Of a stretch of DNA of 44,339 nt, positions 9,200 through 17,834 are shown in pieces (position 1 is the first letter of the stretch; each line of letters begins with the position of its first letter). The notes below the pieces were generated by a model, which was given only the letters and a program-made list of their open reading frames with translations, ran no database searches and was not told the DNA's origin. The translations under genes and the position numbers were made by a program. Source of the stretch: Oscillatoriales cyanobacterium (GTDB taxonomy: Bacteria > Cyanobacteriota > Cyanobacteriia > Cyanobacteriales > Microcoleaceae); contig RDYN01000079.1 in assembly GCA_004293365.1 (NCBI GenBank), positions 1 through 44,339 on the forward strand. The letters run 5' to 3'.

Positions 9200-10792
9200 T
9201 TACTTTAAAAACGCTAGCATTTCGTGACGCAAACCGAGTGTAGCATCGTTCACTTGCCCGATCGCCCCATTGATATCCCGCAGCGCCGACGCAGTTTGCG
9301 AAGAAGCCTCACTCAACTGCACCATAGCCTCGCTAATTTGCTGAGCACCCTGAGACTGTGCATCCATCCCCTCATTCACCTCCTCAAAACGCGGAGTCAA
9401 AGCTTCCACCCGCTGAATAATCGACTCCAACTGCAAACTAATAGTTTGCACATCTTCCACCCCCCGGCGCACCTCATTAGTAAACTTATCCATTTCCATC
9501 ACACCAACACCCACAGCAGACTGCATTTCTTTAACCATATTTTCAATATCCAAAGTAGCCACCGCCGTTTGATCCGCCAGTCGGCGAATTTCCCGAGCAA
9601 CAACAGCAAAACCCAACCCGTACTCTCCCGCTTTCTCCGCTTCAATAGCCGCGTTGAGCGAAAGCAAATTAGTTTGATCCGCCACCTTCGTAATCGTCGT
9701 AATAATACTGTTAATATTATTAGCTTTTTCGCTAATCACGCCCAATTTACCCGAGATGGCACTGGTAGAATCTGCTAATTTATTCATCGTGGATTCCATG
9801 CGACCAATTTCTTGTTTACCCCCGCCGGCAGATTGAGCAGCTTGGTGCGACATCTGGGAAACTTCATCCATTGTCCTCACAAGTTGCATAGCAGTAGCCG
9901 CAATTTCTTTAGCAGTAGCTACTACCTCATTAGTCGAAGCCACTTGTTCGTTCATCGTCGCTTCCAATTCCTTCCCGGAGGAGGCAATTTGGTTAGTAGA
10001 ACCGCTAATTCTGAGGCCCGACAGATCTATTTGATTTTCCAGAGTTTGGGAAACCGCGCTCGTGAGAAACAGTCCAAACAGTCCCGCCGTTAGCGGCCCG
10101 AGAATCATGCCCAAAATTACCCAGAACGTGGTTTGAGTAATATCGTTTTTTGACTGCTGTTTAGCTAGTTGTCCCGTAGTTTCATTAATTTTTATATCTT
10201 CCAAGATTAAGTTAGTAGCTGCTTGAAACGAGGGCCGATTCGCTTTGGCGCGATCGCTCAATTGATTGTAAAGCGCCCCAGCCCTTCTAGCAGCCTCGAT
10301 ATCGGGCGACTTAGTATTCCCTTGGCTAATCAGTTCGATCTGCCTTTTAAACGGGTTGAGAATTCCCAAACTCTCAAATTTTTTATTTAAATCTAAAAAA
10401 GCTTCGTGATTTTTCTTCCAGATATCCCATTTAGCCTGCAATTCTTTGTATACCTTATCTTCATCCGCCGTTCTGGATGTGGTTTCATACTCTTTGAAAC
10501 CGTCAGCAATCTGCTCCCAAGCTTTCTGAATTCTCGTCAATTCAGTTCTCCTTTCCTCTGGGCTGAGTTCCAGATCCAGCAAAGCCCGTTCCGACGACTC
10601 AATTTGCGTTTGTCCTTCATTAATTTTCCATAATCCACTAATGCTCGGCAGGGAATTATTAGCTAGCGTATCAATATGTCCGCCGAGTCGAGAAGTGCCG
10701 CTCCAACCGATAGAAGCCACAGCTAAAACAATCACCGCTAGAAAGATAAATGCTGCATTCAGCCGCTTTTTGAAACTGATATTTTTAAACAT
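9200..10792 (-). CDS. Methyl-accepting chemoreceptor without a HAMP domain (third receptor of the cluster)
   Basis: Transmembrane receptor of 530 aa. TM1 (about 11-31) is followed by a four-helix-bundle periplasmic sensor (about 35-220), TM2 (about 225-248) and a cytoplasmic MCP signalling domain with the conserved hairpin tip around [18 protein letters not shown]. It is a clear paralogue of the receptor encoded at 12562-14316 (shared [15 protein letters not shown] and FWVILG..LGPLTA). The stretch that forms HAMP and the following linker is missing: TM2 runs almost straight into the ASSGKELEAT signalling helix. Its start overlaps the end of the preceding receptor gene by 8 nt, so the two are probably translationally coupled. 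The ligand is unknown. Confidence 0.93.
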   Translation of the reverse strand: MFKNISFKKRLNAAFIFLAVIVLAVASIGWSGTSRLGGHIDTLANNSLPSISGLWKINEGQTQIESSERALLDLELSPEERRTELTRIQKAWEQIADGFKEYETTSRTADEDKVYKELQAKWDIWKKNHEAFLDLNKKFESLGILNPFKRQIELISQGNTKSPDIEAARRAGALYNQLSDRAKANRPSFQAATNLILEDIKINETTGQLAKQQSKNDITQTTFWVILGMILGPLTAGLFGLFLTSAVSQTLENQIDLSGLRISGSTNQIASSGKELEATMNEQVASTNEVVATAKEIAATAMQLVRTMDEVSQMSHQAAQSAGGGKQEIGRMESTMNKLADSTSAISGKLGVISEKANNINSIITTITKVADQTNLLSLNAAIEAEKAGEYGLGFAVVAREIRRLADQTAVATLDIENMVKEMQSAVGVGVMEMDKFTNEVRRGVEDVQTISLQLESIIQRVEALTPRFEEVNEGMDAQSQGAQQISEAMVQLSEASSQTASALRDINGAIGQVNDATLGLRHEMLAFLK

Positions 10793-12419
10793 TTTTTGCT
10801 TCCTTACTGCTTACTTTAAACCGAGAAATTTCTTGACGCAGATTTTGAGAGGCGTCATTTAATTGAGAGATAGCACCGTTAATTTCGCGCAAAGCCCCCG
10901 CCGTTTGCGACGAGGTTTGACTCAGATACACCATCACCTCGCTAATTTGCTGAGCGCCTTCCGATTGAGCCTCCATACTCTGGTTTACAACTTCAAAACG
11001 CGGAGTGATAGCTTGCACCTGCTCGATAATTTCAGTCAGTTGCCAGCTCACACTTTCCACATCCTCAACGCTATCATTTACTTCTTCAGTAAAATTATTC
11101 ATTTCCGTCACCCCAGTAGAAACTGCTGCCTGCATTTCTTTAACCATTTTTTCAATATCCAAAGTAGCAACAGCAGTTTGATCGGCTAAACGCCGAATTT
11201 CTCGGGCGACGACAGCAAAACCCATACCATATTTTCCCGCTTTTTCTGCTTCGATCGCAGCATTCAAAGAAAGTAAATTAGTTTGGTCGGAAACTTTAGT
11301 TATCGTAATAATAATTCGGTTAATATTGTTAGCTTTTTCGCTGATATTGGTAAGTTGGCTAGAAATAGAAGTCGTGGCAGTTGCTAAATCCCGCATGGTA
11401 TTTTCCATCTGGCTTAAATTCCGCCGCCCGCCCTCTGCCGCGATTGTGGTAGTTTGGAATGTAGAAGTGATTTCCTCCATTGTTTTCTTCAGTTGCCGAG
11501 AAATAGCAGCAATCTCTTTTGTAGTAGCTTCCACATCTCTAATCGAAGCTGCTTGTTCGGTAACAGTCGCTTCTAATTCCTTACCAGAGGCGGCAATTTC
11601 CTTAGAGGAAGCAGTCACTTGAATCCCGGAATTTTGCACTTGCCCGATTAAGGAATTTAGGCTTTCAGTCATGCTTTGGAATCCGGCGAGCAGTTGGCCG
11701 ACTTCCCCCGGATAAGTTGCTGAAATATTGGCAGTTAAATTGCCAGCCGATACCTCTTCTGCTACTTTTACTGCTATTCCCAAAGATTGGGCGATGTTCC
11801 GGATAATTACCCAAGAAATTAACGCACCCACTCCCACAATCATCAAAGTGCTGGAAAGAGCAAAGTAAGTTGAAAAAATCTCAGCTTCCCGGGCTAATTT
11901 CTTTTTTTCATCCAAGAATCGATTTTCACTTTCCTTTATTTCTGTAATTTTCCCCCTCAGCTTCGCCATAATTTCTAGTCCTGTTCCAGCGCTTACTATT
12001 TTTTTTACCTCCTGTTCTCGACCAGATTTTTGGAGTTGAATAGTTTTTTCTAAATAATCGATTCTTTCTTTAATCAGGGTTTGCAATTGGCCGAGTTTTT
12101 CTTGTTGTGCGGGATTTCTCATCTTCTCTCTCAACTCGGCTAGTTGCACGTTAATGCTCGCATTTGCTTCATTGTACGGGTCTAAAAAAATCTCTTTTCC
12201 CGTGTACAGATAACCGCGCTGGCCAGTTTCAGCTTCCACCAACAGCATATCCAACTGTGCCAATTCTTGCAACAGTTTATAGCTTAAAGTAACGTTATCT
12301 AAAGACTTAACTAAAGTATTTTTAGTGTGCAGTGCCACAAGATTCGCTATAATTATTAACATAAAAATTGTCCCCAATCCCTGCCACAAAATTTGTTTGA
12401 TAGTTGATTTCTTATGCAC
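10785..12419 (-). CDS. Methyl-accepting chemoreceptor with CHASE3-like sensor and HAMP
   Basis: A 544-aa receptor: TM1 (about 13-30), an extracytoplasmic all-helical domain with the CHASE3 signature ETGQRGYLYTGKEIFLDPY (about 40-180), TM2 (about 188-210), a HAMP domain with the segment AEEVSAGNLTANI, then the MCP signalling domain ([21 protein letters not shown]). Its sensor is unrelated in sequence to those of the two flanking receptors, while the signalling half is closely similar, so the cluster probably reads more than one input. The gene follows the first receptor by about 140 bp containing an ATTTTAG repeat and overlaps the next gene by 8 nt. The signal is not known. Confidence 0.93.
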   Translation of the reverse strand: MHKKSTIKQILWQGLGTIFMLIIIANLVALHTKNTLVKSLDNVTLSYKLLQELAQLDMLLVEAETGQRGYLYTGKEIFLDPYNEANASINVQLAELREKMRNPAQQEKLGQLQTLIKERIDYLEKTIQLQKSGREQEVKKIVSAGTGLEIMAKLRGKITEIKESENRFLDEKKKLAREAEIFSTYFALSSTLMIVGVGALISWVIIRNIAQSLGIAVKVAEEVSAGNLTANISATYPGEVGQLLAGFQSMTESLNSLIGQVQNSGIQVTASSKEIAASGKELEATVTEQAASIRDVEATTKEIAAISRQLKKTMEEITSTFQTTTIAAEGGRRNLSQMENTMRDLATATTSISSQLTNISEKANNINRIIITITKVSDQTNLLSLNAAIEAEKAGKYGMGFAVVAREIRRLADQTAVATLDIEKMVKEMQAAVSTGVTEMNNFTEEVNDSVEDVESVSWQLTEIIEQVQAITPRFEVVNQSMEAQSEGAQQISEVMVYLSQTSSQTAGALREINGAISQLNDASQNLRQEISRFKVSSKEAKNV

Positions 12420-12561
12420 TTAATTTACATCTCCTTGGCGTCCTAGCAATAACTGATACAATTTTAGATTTTAGATTTTAGATTGTTCTATACAGACGAT
12501 TATCGGGGTTGATAAATTGTTGATAGTTGCATTCTTTGTCACGCAGGGGTACGAGTAACTG

Positions 12562-14316
12562 TCAACTGACTTTGAATCGCGAAATTTCGTGCCGCATTCC
12601 TTGGGCTGCTTCGTTCAACTGGGCGATCGCACTATTGATTTCCCGCAAAGCATCAGCAGTTTGCAGAGAAGTTTCGGCCAACTGCGCCATCGTTTCGCTA
12701 ATTTGCTGAGCGCCTTCTGATTGAGCTTCCATACCTCGATTTACCGAATCGAAGCGGGGAGTGAGAGATTGTACTTGCTCAATAATCTGGGCTAATTGCA
12801 CGCCGATGTTGCGAATATCTTCCATCCCCCGGCTGACTTCATGGGAGAATTTATCCATTTCCATCACCCCAGTAGAAACGGCTGACTGCATCTCTTTTAC
12901 CATGCTTTCAATATCTAATGTGGCAACGGCTGTTTGGTCGGCTAGGCGGCGAATTTCGCGGGCGACGACGGCAAAACCCATGCCGTATTCTCCGGCTTTT
13001 TCGGCTTCGATCGCAGCATTTAAGGAAAGTAAATTAGTTTGGTCTGCTACTTTAGTAATTGTGGTAACAATGCTGTTGATATTGTTAGCTTTTTCGCTAA
13101 TTATTCCGAGTTTGTTAGAGATAGAGTTGGTAGAGTTTCCCAACAGTTTCATGGTATTTTCCATGCGAACTAACTCTTTTTGACCGGTACCAGCTTCCCG
13201 GGCGGTTGATTCTGCCATATGGGAAACTTCATCCATAGTTTTTACGAGTTTACCGCTGGTGGCTGCGATTTCTTTTGCAGTAGCTACAACTTCGTTGGTG
13301 GAGGCTGCTTGTTGGTTGACTGTGGCTTCTAATTGTTTCCCAGAAGCTGCTATTTGGGTGGCTGATGAAGTGATTTGAATTCCCGATGTTTGGACTTGCT
13401 TGATTAATGCGGCTAAACCGCGATTCATGCTGCGGAAGGAGTTTTGCAATTTGCTGATTTCGTCTTTGGTGTCGCTGACATGAACTTCTGAAGTCAAATC
13501 GCCGATCGACATTTTCTCTGCTACATCCACAACTCCGGCAATTTTAGCCCCTAACGGTTTGGCGATCGTATTGCTAAAGTACAGTCCAAACAGTACAGCG
13601 GTTAAAGGGCCCAGCAGCGTGCCTAAAATCACCCAGAACCGAGTTTGAGTGATATCTTCGGCGGCAGATGAGGCCGAATCTGCTGCTAATTTGCGATTGT
13701 AGTTGAGGAGTTCCAGCATTGCATCAGTCGCAGCTTGAAATGTAGTTACTTTCACATTCAAAGCTTGTTCGTTCATTCTGTTAAGCACCTCAACTGCTGA
13801 AGCTGCAGTTGCTAGTTCAGGTGATTTAGTTTTGCCATTTTGAAGCAAATTAATTTGGATTTGTCTTGGGTTGAAAATGCCAAATTTTTCATATTCTGTA
13901 TTTAGTTGTTGGAATTGTTTGTGAGCATCAGTCCACCTTTGCCACAGCGGTTTGAATTCTTGATAAAGTTTGTCTTCGCTGTCGTCGCGGGGGATTTTTT
14001 CGTATTCTTTAAAACCTCGATCTATTTGAGTCCAAGCATTATTTATTCTCGCGATTTCTCGGCGTCTTTGGTCAGGATTGATTGCTTCGTTGAGCAGCAT
14101 TCGATCGGAAGACTGTACCTGTGTTTGTCCTTCGTTGATTTTCCACAAGGCCACGGTGCTCGGATAAGCATTGTTGGCGAGGGACACCAGGTGTCCGGAC
14201 AGCCGAAAATTACCGCTGGCACCAACTAAAGCCACCACCAGGACGATCGCCCCCATGAACACAAACGCAGCGATCATGCGTCTTTGCAAAGTCATATGCT
14301 TAAAAATATTGTTCAT
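12562..14316 (-). CDS. Methyl-accepting chemoreceptor with four-helix-bundle sensor and HAMP
   Basis: A 584-aa receptor: TM1 (about 15-35), a four-helix-bundle sensor with [15 protein letters not shown]2 (about 228-250), a HAMP domain ([16 protein letters not shown]), and the MCP signalling domain with tip [21 protein letters not shown] and flanking methylation helices. No CheR-docking pentapeptide is seen at the C-terminus, which ends HEISRFKVS. It starts 29 nt after the cheR stop codon and is the first of three receptor genes. The 530-aa receptor looks like a later copy of it that lost HAMP. An ATG seven codons in (MTLQRR) is an alternative start. Confidence 0.94.
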   Translation of the reverse strand: MNNIFKHMTLQRRMIAAFVFMGAIVLVVALVGASGNFRLSGHLVSLANNAYPSTVALWKINEGQTQVQSSDRMLLNEAINPDQRRREIARINNAWTQIDRGFKEYEKIPRDDSEDKLYQEFKPLWQRWTDAHKQFQQLNTEYEKFGIFNPRQIQINLLQNGKTKSPELATAASAVEVLNRMNEQALNVKVTTFQAATDAMLELLNYNRKLAADSASSAAEDITQTRFWVILGTLLGPLTAVLFGLYFSNTIAKPLGAKIAGVVDVAEKMSIGDLTSEVHVSDTKDEISKLQNSFRSMNRGLAALIKQVQTSGIQITSSATQIAASGKQLEATVNQQAASTNEVVATAKEIAATSGKLVKTMDEVSHMAESTAREAGTGQKELVRMENTMKLLGNSTNSISNKLGIISEKANNINSIVTTITKVADQTNLLSLNAAIEAEKAGEYGMGFAVVAREIRRLADQTAVATLDIESMVKEMQSAVSTGVMEMDKFSHEVSRGMEDIRNIGVQLAQIIEQVQSLTPRFDSVNRGMEAQSEGAQQISETMAQLAETSLQTADALREINSAIAQLNEAAQGMRHEISRFKVS

Positions 14317-14345
14317 GCTTCGATTCTCAGTTATTACTTATTAGG

Positions 14346-15674
14346 CTATTTTTCCATTCTCTGAATGCGCCGGCGGACGATCGCAGCACCGACACGATCT
14401 CCTCGCTCTTCTTTGAGCAAAGCTAGGTGAATTAGTCCTTCATAGTGATCCGGCTTGAGGTAAGTTGCTTTTTGGAAAGATTGCTCGGCTTGTTGGCGAT
14501 CGCCCGTTGCTTGGTAAACTTGGCCCAATAAAACGTAAGCGTCAGCATTCGTGGGATTTTGACTGAGGTAAGTTTCGCACATTTTGGCAGCTTCCTGCAA
14601 TTGTCCGCGATCGGCCAAACGGCGCGCTGCGTCTAAATCGGCACTCGCAGACTTAGCAGGATCTGGTGGCGGGGCGATCGCCCGAATTGGCAAAATCCCC
14701 GAATTCTCATTCTCTCTCGGATATTTTTGAGGGGAAGTAGAGGATTTACTGTTAATACTTGGCAACTTATCGCTGCGAATATTTTCCCTATTTTCCGCGT
14801 GTTTAAACTCCCCAACCATCCGCGAATAATTAATATTAGTCGGTTGTTTTTGAACCTGCACTTGCGGGCTGTCCGAAATATCTGTTTTGCGGTAAGCAAA
14901 TGCTAGGGAATGACGCACAGAGACAAATTGAGGAGGCAGTTTCTGCCCGCTTTCCGAGTGACCTAAAAACAATATCCCTGTTTTTTTCAACAAGCGGTTT
15001 AAAAGTTGAATTGTCTGATTTCTGCCTGCTTTATCAAAGTAAATTAACACGTTACGACAAAAAATTGCATCGTAAGGAAGTTGGCCGACTAAAAAATAGC
15101 TGTCTAGAATGTTCCCCTGAATAAAATTAACTTTCCTTCTCACTGAGTCGTTCAACTGATAAAGGTCTCCCGGCAGCGCAGTAAAATAGCGATCGCGAAA
15201 GTCTAAGTTTTTATCGCGGAAAGAGTTTCTGCCGTAAACTGCGCGATCGGCTTTTTTGAGAGCAACTTTGCTGATATCTGCCGCATCGATGCTGAAGTCG
15301 ATCGGATTTAAACCAGCGTCTAGTAGAGCGATCGCGATCGAGTAAGGTTCCTCCCCCGTCGAACAAGGAAGGCTCAACACGCGCAGGGTTTTGCCGGGAT
15401 TTTTGGGCAACCATTCCGCAAGGGCGTAGCGGCTCAAAAAAACAAAAGGTTCGCGATCGCGAAAAAACCAAGTTTCCGGTATCACTACACTTTCGATTAA
15501 TTCTTCCAATTCTGGAGGGGATGTTTGCAATTTTGTCAAGTAAATACCGATATCCGTTAAACCGCAATCTGCCATCCGACGGTTGACGGCTCTAGTAATT
15601 GTATTAGAGCCAATAGTGAGGGCATCTAAACCAATTTTTTGTCTGAGTAGAGCTTCAATTGCTACTTGTGTCAT
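14346..15674 (-). CDS. cheR: CheR-type receptor methyltransferase with C-terminal TPR domain (WspC-like)
   Basis: Transfers methyl groups from S-adenosylmethionine to receptor glutamates. The 442-aa protein has the CheR all-alpha N-domain (residues 1-75) and the methyltransferase domain (SAM-binding LSLPCSTGEEPYS, then FCRNVLIYFD and LGHSES). A variable linker and about two tetratricopeptide repeats follow at about 345-440 (AKMCETYLSQNPTNADAY and AEQSFQKATYLKPDHYEG). TPR-bearing CheRs are typical of Wsp-like and other non-flagellar chemosensory systems. It lies between the first cheW and the receptor genes; the SAM-derived product is recycled by the ahcY product encoded elsewhere in the window. 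Confidence 0.95.
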   Translation of the reverse strand: MTQVAIEALLRQKIGLDALTIGSNTITRAVNRRMADCGLTDIGIYLTKLQTSPPELEELIESVVIPETWFFRDREPFVFLSRYALAEWLPKNPGKTLRVLSLPCSTGEEPYSIAIALLDAGLNPIDFSIDAADISKVALKKADRAVYGRNSFRDKNLDFRDRYFTALPGDLYQLNDSVRRKVNFIQGNILDSYFLVGQLPYDAIFCRNVLIYFDKAGRNQTIQLLNRLLKKTGILFLGHSESGQKLPPQFVSVRHSLAFAYRKTDISDSPQVQVQKQPTNINYSRMVGEFKHAENRENIRSDKLPSINSKSSTSPQKYPRENENSGILPIRAIAPPPDPAKSASADLDAARRLADRGQLQEAAKMCETYLSQNPTNADAYVLLGQVYQATGDRQQAEQSFQKATYLKPDHYEGLIHLALLKEERGDRVGAAIVRRRIQRMEK

Positions 15675-15828
15675 TGATTTTAGCTCGTAGATTTGCGTTC
15701 ATTCAGTTGACAGTTGACAGTTGACAGTTGACCGTTGACAGTTGGCAGTTGGCAGTTGACAGTTGACCGTTGACAGTTGGCAGTTGCTATTCAATAACGA
15801 ATAACGAATAACGAATAACCAATAACCC
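15675..15828. repeat. Heptamer tandem repeats upstream of cheR
   Basis: About a dozen copies of a GTTGACA-type 7-mer with GTTGACC and GTTGGCA variants (about 15704-15786) are followed by CGAATAA-type 7-mers (about 15797-15828). No gene is present. These are short tandemly repeated repetitive sequences as known from filamentous cyanobacteria. Confidence 0.8.
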
Positions 15829-15999
15829 AATACTTCGGACAGTTTTAGCTCTAATCGAGTATCTCAAACCGTTGATGGCTATAGGTCTGACTATTTTTTC
15901 AATCTCTAAGTAAGCGCCCTGAGTTTCAAAAACTTATTAAAAATGCCAGGGCTTCCTCCCTAATGCTTACAGGGTCGTTGAAAAACTGTCCGAAGTATT
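15829..15999. mobile_element. MITE-like element with 18-bp perfect terminal inverted repeats
   Basis: AATACTTCGGACAGTTTT at 15829-15846 is exactly inverted at 15982-15999, giving a 171-bp element with no coding capacity. It sits inside heptamer repeats between cheW and cheR. The size and termini fit a miniature inverted-repeat element mobilised by an unrelated DDE transposase; the parent element is not in the window. Confidence 0.65.
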
Positions 16000-16067
16000 G
16001 ATAACTAATAACCAATAACCAATGACCAATGACCAATGACTAATGACTAATGACTAATGACTAAATC
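16000..16067. repeat. TGACTAA/CAATGAC heptamer array
   Basis: Seven-nt units grading from CCAATAA through CCAATGA to CTAATGA fill the gap up to the cheW stop codon. The same TGACTAA array recurs at 27578-27627. Confidence 0.75.
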
Positions 16068-16553
16068 TCAGTCTTCCTGCTGGGGAAGCAGATAAGTTTT
16101 TTGGGATTCAGGCAGCAGATGTTCTACCCTAACAAATTGAATCATACCGCGATCGTCTGCAATCATTTCTCCCAAATAGGGAGTGCTGTCAATCTTAATC
16201 CCGGGACTAACAAATTCGGTTTCTGGTTTGTCGAGAGTTTCTGTCACCCTTTCCGCCATCAGCCCTAAAATTACCGGGCCGCGCAAACTGTCGCCGTTCC
16301 CCTCAGAAGTATCGGGAAACTGGCAATTGACTAACACAATGCGCGTGCTCAAGTAAGCGCGGGCAGCCGTGCCCTGTAGCATTTGGCACAAATCAATGAC
16401 CGGGACGAGATGCCCTCGGTAGTTAAACAAACCGGAAATGTATTCCGGCGCGCTGTGAAGTTTTTTCAAGGTGACAGTGGGAACTACTTCGACTACGCGC
16501 CTGCTATCCAAGGCATAGCGATCGTCCCCTACATAAAAGAGCAACATCAACAT
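16068..16553 (-). CDS. cheW: CheW coupling protein, first gene of the chemosensory cluster (WspB-like)
   Basis: A 161-aa protein made almost entirely of a CheW domain (LLFYVGDDRYALDSRRVVEVVP, YISGLFNYRGHLVPVIDL, LGLMAERVTETLDKPE). It would bridge receptor tips and CheA in the signalling array. It is the promoter-proximal gene of the minus-strand cluster, followed by cheR after a 390-bp gap filled with repeats and a MITE-like element. It is divergent from the BON-domain gene, with 144 bp between start codons. The second ATG, two codons in, is an equally possible start. Confidence 0.94.
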   Translation of the reverse strand: MLMLLFYVGDDRYALDSRRVVEVVPTVTLKKLHSAPEYISGLFNYRGHLVPVIDLCQMLQGTAARAYLSTRIVLVNCQFPDTSEGNGDSLRGPVILGLMAERVTETLDKPETEFVSPGIKIDSTPYLGEMIADDRGMIQFVRVEHLLPESQKTYLLPQQED

Positions 16554-16697
16554 CGGGATACCAGTAGAGATTTTATATTTTGCAAGTCTAGCGGAAAAAC
16601 ATTTTGAGAATTTTCGCTTAGTTTTGCAACAATTAGGAGTCTTTTGGAATTCTAGAGCTATCTTGGAAAAAGTGTATTTTCTGGAGACTCAACTTCT
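16554..16697. promoter_or_regulatory. Divergent intergenic region, probable promoters for the chemosensory cluster and the BON gene
   Basis: These 144 bp separate two divergent start codons and carry none of the tandem repeats that fill other gaps here, which suggests they are kept for regulation. A GGAG ribosome binding site precedes the plus-strand ATG. I cannot assign -10 and -35 boxes with confidence. Confidence 0.45.
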
Positions 16698-17042
16698 ATG
16701 GGTTGGTTTAAAAGACTGTTTGGACTCGAAAAGCCTGAAGAGCAGGCTCAACCGATGGCAGAAGTAGTACAGCAAGCAGCCGAAGCGCAATCGATTGCTC
16801 CTGCTAAAGTCGGCCCAGACGGAAATTTTGACGAAAGCGGCCTGGCGAAGCGGGTGGCTTTGGCTTTTGACGGCGATTCTGAAGTTGCTGATATCGAGAC
16901 TGTTTGGGTGGCTCAGCTCAGCGGCACGGTTGTTCTCAAAGGTCAAGTTCCCAGTCAGGAAATTCTTGACAAGTTGGTGGCCATTGCCTCTGCTGAAGAG
17001 GGCGCCACAGGCGTGCAAACCGATCAAGTGACAGTCGGGTAG
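16698..17042 (+). CDS. BON-domain protein
   Basis: A 114-aa protein: a short charged N-terminus (GWFKRLFGLEKPEEQ), a linker, then a BON domain from about residue 50 (VALAFDGDSEVADIETVWVAQLSGTVVLKGQVPSQEILDKLVAIASAEEGATGVQTDQV). BON domains bind membranes or lipid-associated ligands, and many small cyanobacterial proteins have this layout. There is no signal peptide, so it is probably cytoplasmic. A GGAG ribosome binding site lies upstream and a strong terminator about 60 bp downstream, so it is probably transcribed alone. A link to the divergent chemosensory cluster is possible but unsupported. Confidence 0.85.
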   Translation: MGWFKRLFGLEKPEEQAQPMAEVVQQAAEAQSIAPAKVGPDGNFDESGLAKRVALAFDGDSEVADIETVWVAQLSGTVVLKGQVPSQEILDKLVAIASAEEGATGVQTDQVTVG

Positions 17043-17100
17043 TTCTTCGGATCTCGATCGGTTTCGCTTTGAGTACGATCGAATTAGTCAAAGCTCGATT

Positions 17101-17123
17101 AAACCCGCTGCGGCGGGTTTTTT
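17101..17123 (+). terminator. Rho-independent terminator after the BON gene
   Basis: An 8-bp stem AAACCCGC/GCGGGTTT with a 4-nt loop runs into a T tract (17118-17123). Confidence 0.85.
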
Positions 17124-17278
17124 CCTGCCTTTTCACCCTCAAAATATTAATTTTTGTAAACAGTAGCTAAATTGTGTAAAAAACAGTATAATTGAATACA
17201 GAAACTTAAAAAGTTTTAGGAAAAAAAGTACATCAGACAAAATTTCCCTTTTTTATATCTGTATAAGGATTGAAAAAT

Positions 17279-17650
17279 ATGCAACTGAGTTATCGCGGTG
17301 CTAACTACGAGTACGACATTCCCACAGTCGAGATGATCGAAGGGGAAGTCGCGGGCAAATATCGGGGTCAAGACTGGAACTATCGGTATCCCAGACACGT
17401 TCCCGTCCCCAAAAAATATGGGGGCGTAAACTCTACCACAAAGCGAGATTTTCAAGTCCAGCAGGATGTCGCAGCAGCTAGCGCACCTGGCGCGGCGGTG
17501 GAAACTTCGCCAACTGCTGCGGATGTGGCGCAAGTTCACCGGGCGCATATTTGCAGTATTCTCGATCGCAGGAAACAAGTAGCCGCAGCCAAAGGCGATG
17601 AAACACTGCTGCGCTTGCTAGAAAGAGAGTGGCAGCAAATGGCTTGTTAA
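17279..17650 (+). CDS. DUF4278 domain protein
   Basis: A 123-aa protein opening MQLSYRGANYEYDIPTVEM and continuing with EGEVAGKYRGQDWNYRYPRHVPVP, the signature of the cyanobacterial DUF4278 family, whose function is unknown. The rest is a hydrophilic Ala-rich tail with basic residues. The start is the ATG at 17279 behind an AAGGA ribosome binding site; the upstream in-frame TTG at 17270 overlaps that site and is unlikely. No neighbour suggests a pathway. Confidence 0.85.
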   Translation: MQLSYRGANYEYDIPTVEMIEGEVAGKYRGQDWNYRYPRHVPVPKKYGGVNSTTKRDFQVQQDVAAASAPGAAVETSPTAADVAQVHRAHICSILDRRKQVAAAKGDETLLRLLEREWQQMAC

Positions 17651-17700
17651 GAAAAAGGTTCAGAAAATTACGATCCCCGGTTCAACAACCAAAAAATAGG

Positions 17701-17757
17701 TTTGTAGTGAGGACTTCAGTCCGCATAAATCCAAAGACTCGCATTCCTCACTACAAA
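17701..17757. repeat. Palindromic GTAGTGAGGA repeat
   Basis: A 13-bp inverted pair TTTGTAGTGAGGA/TCCTCACTACAAA spans 57 bp. A half copy (GTTTGTAGTGAGGACTTCAG) lies at about 20747-20767. It belongs to the same general repeat class as the GTAGTGTGGACT and GTAGTGCGGACT palindromes elsewhere in the window. Confidence 0.75.
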
Positions 17758-17834
17758 AACCTCGATCGCAGTTAACTAACCGAAGACAATATAAACTACG
17801 CTCTTAAATTCAGCATCAAAAGCAAGTCAAAAAA

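Noticed and set aside
9224..9778. Long plus-strand open frame (184 codons, His/Leu/Ser-rich) opposite a receptor gene
   Set aside because: It is the complement of the conserved MCP signalling domain; similar antisense frames appear opposite the other two receptors, and the composition is not protein-like.
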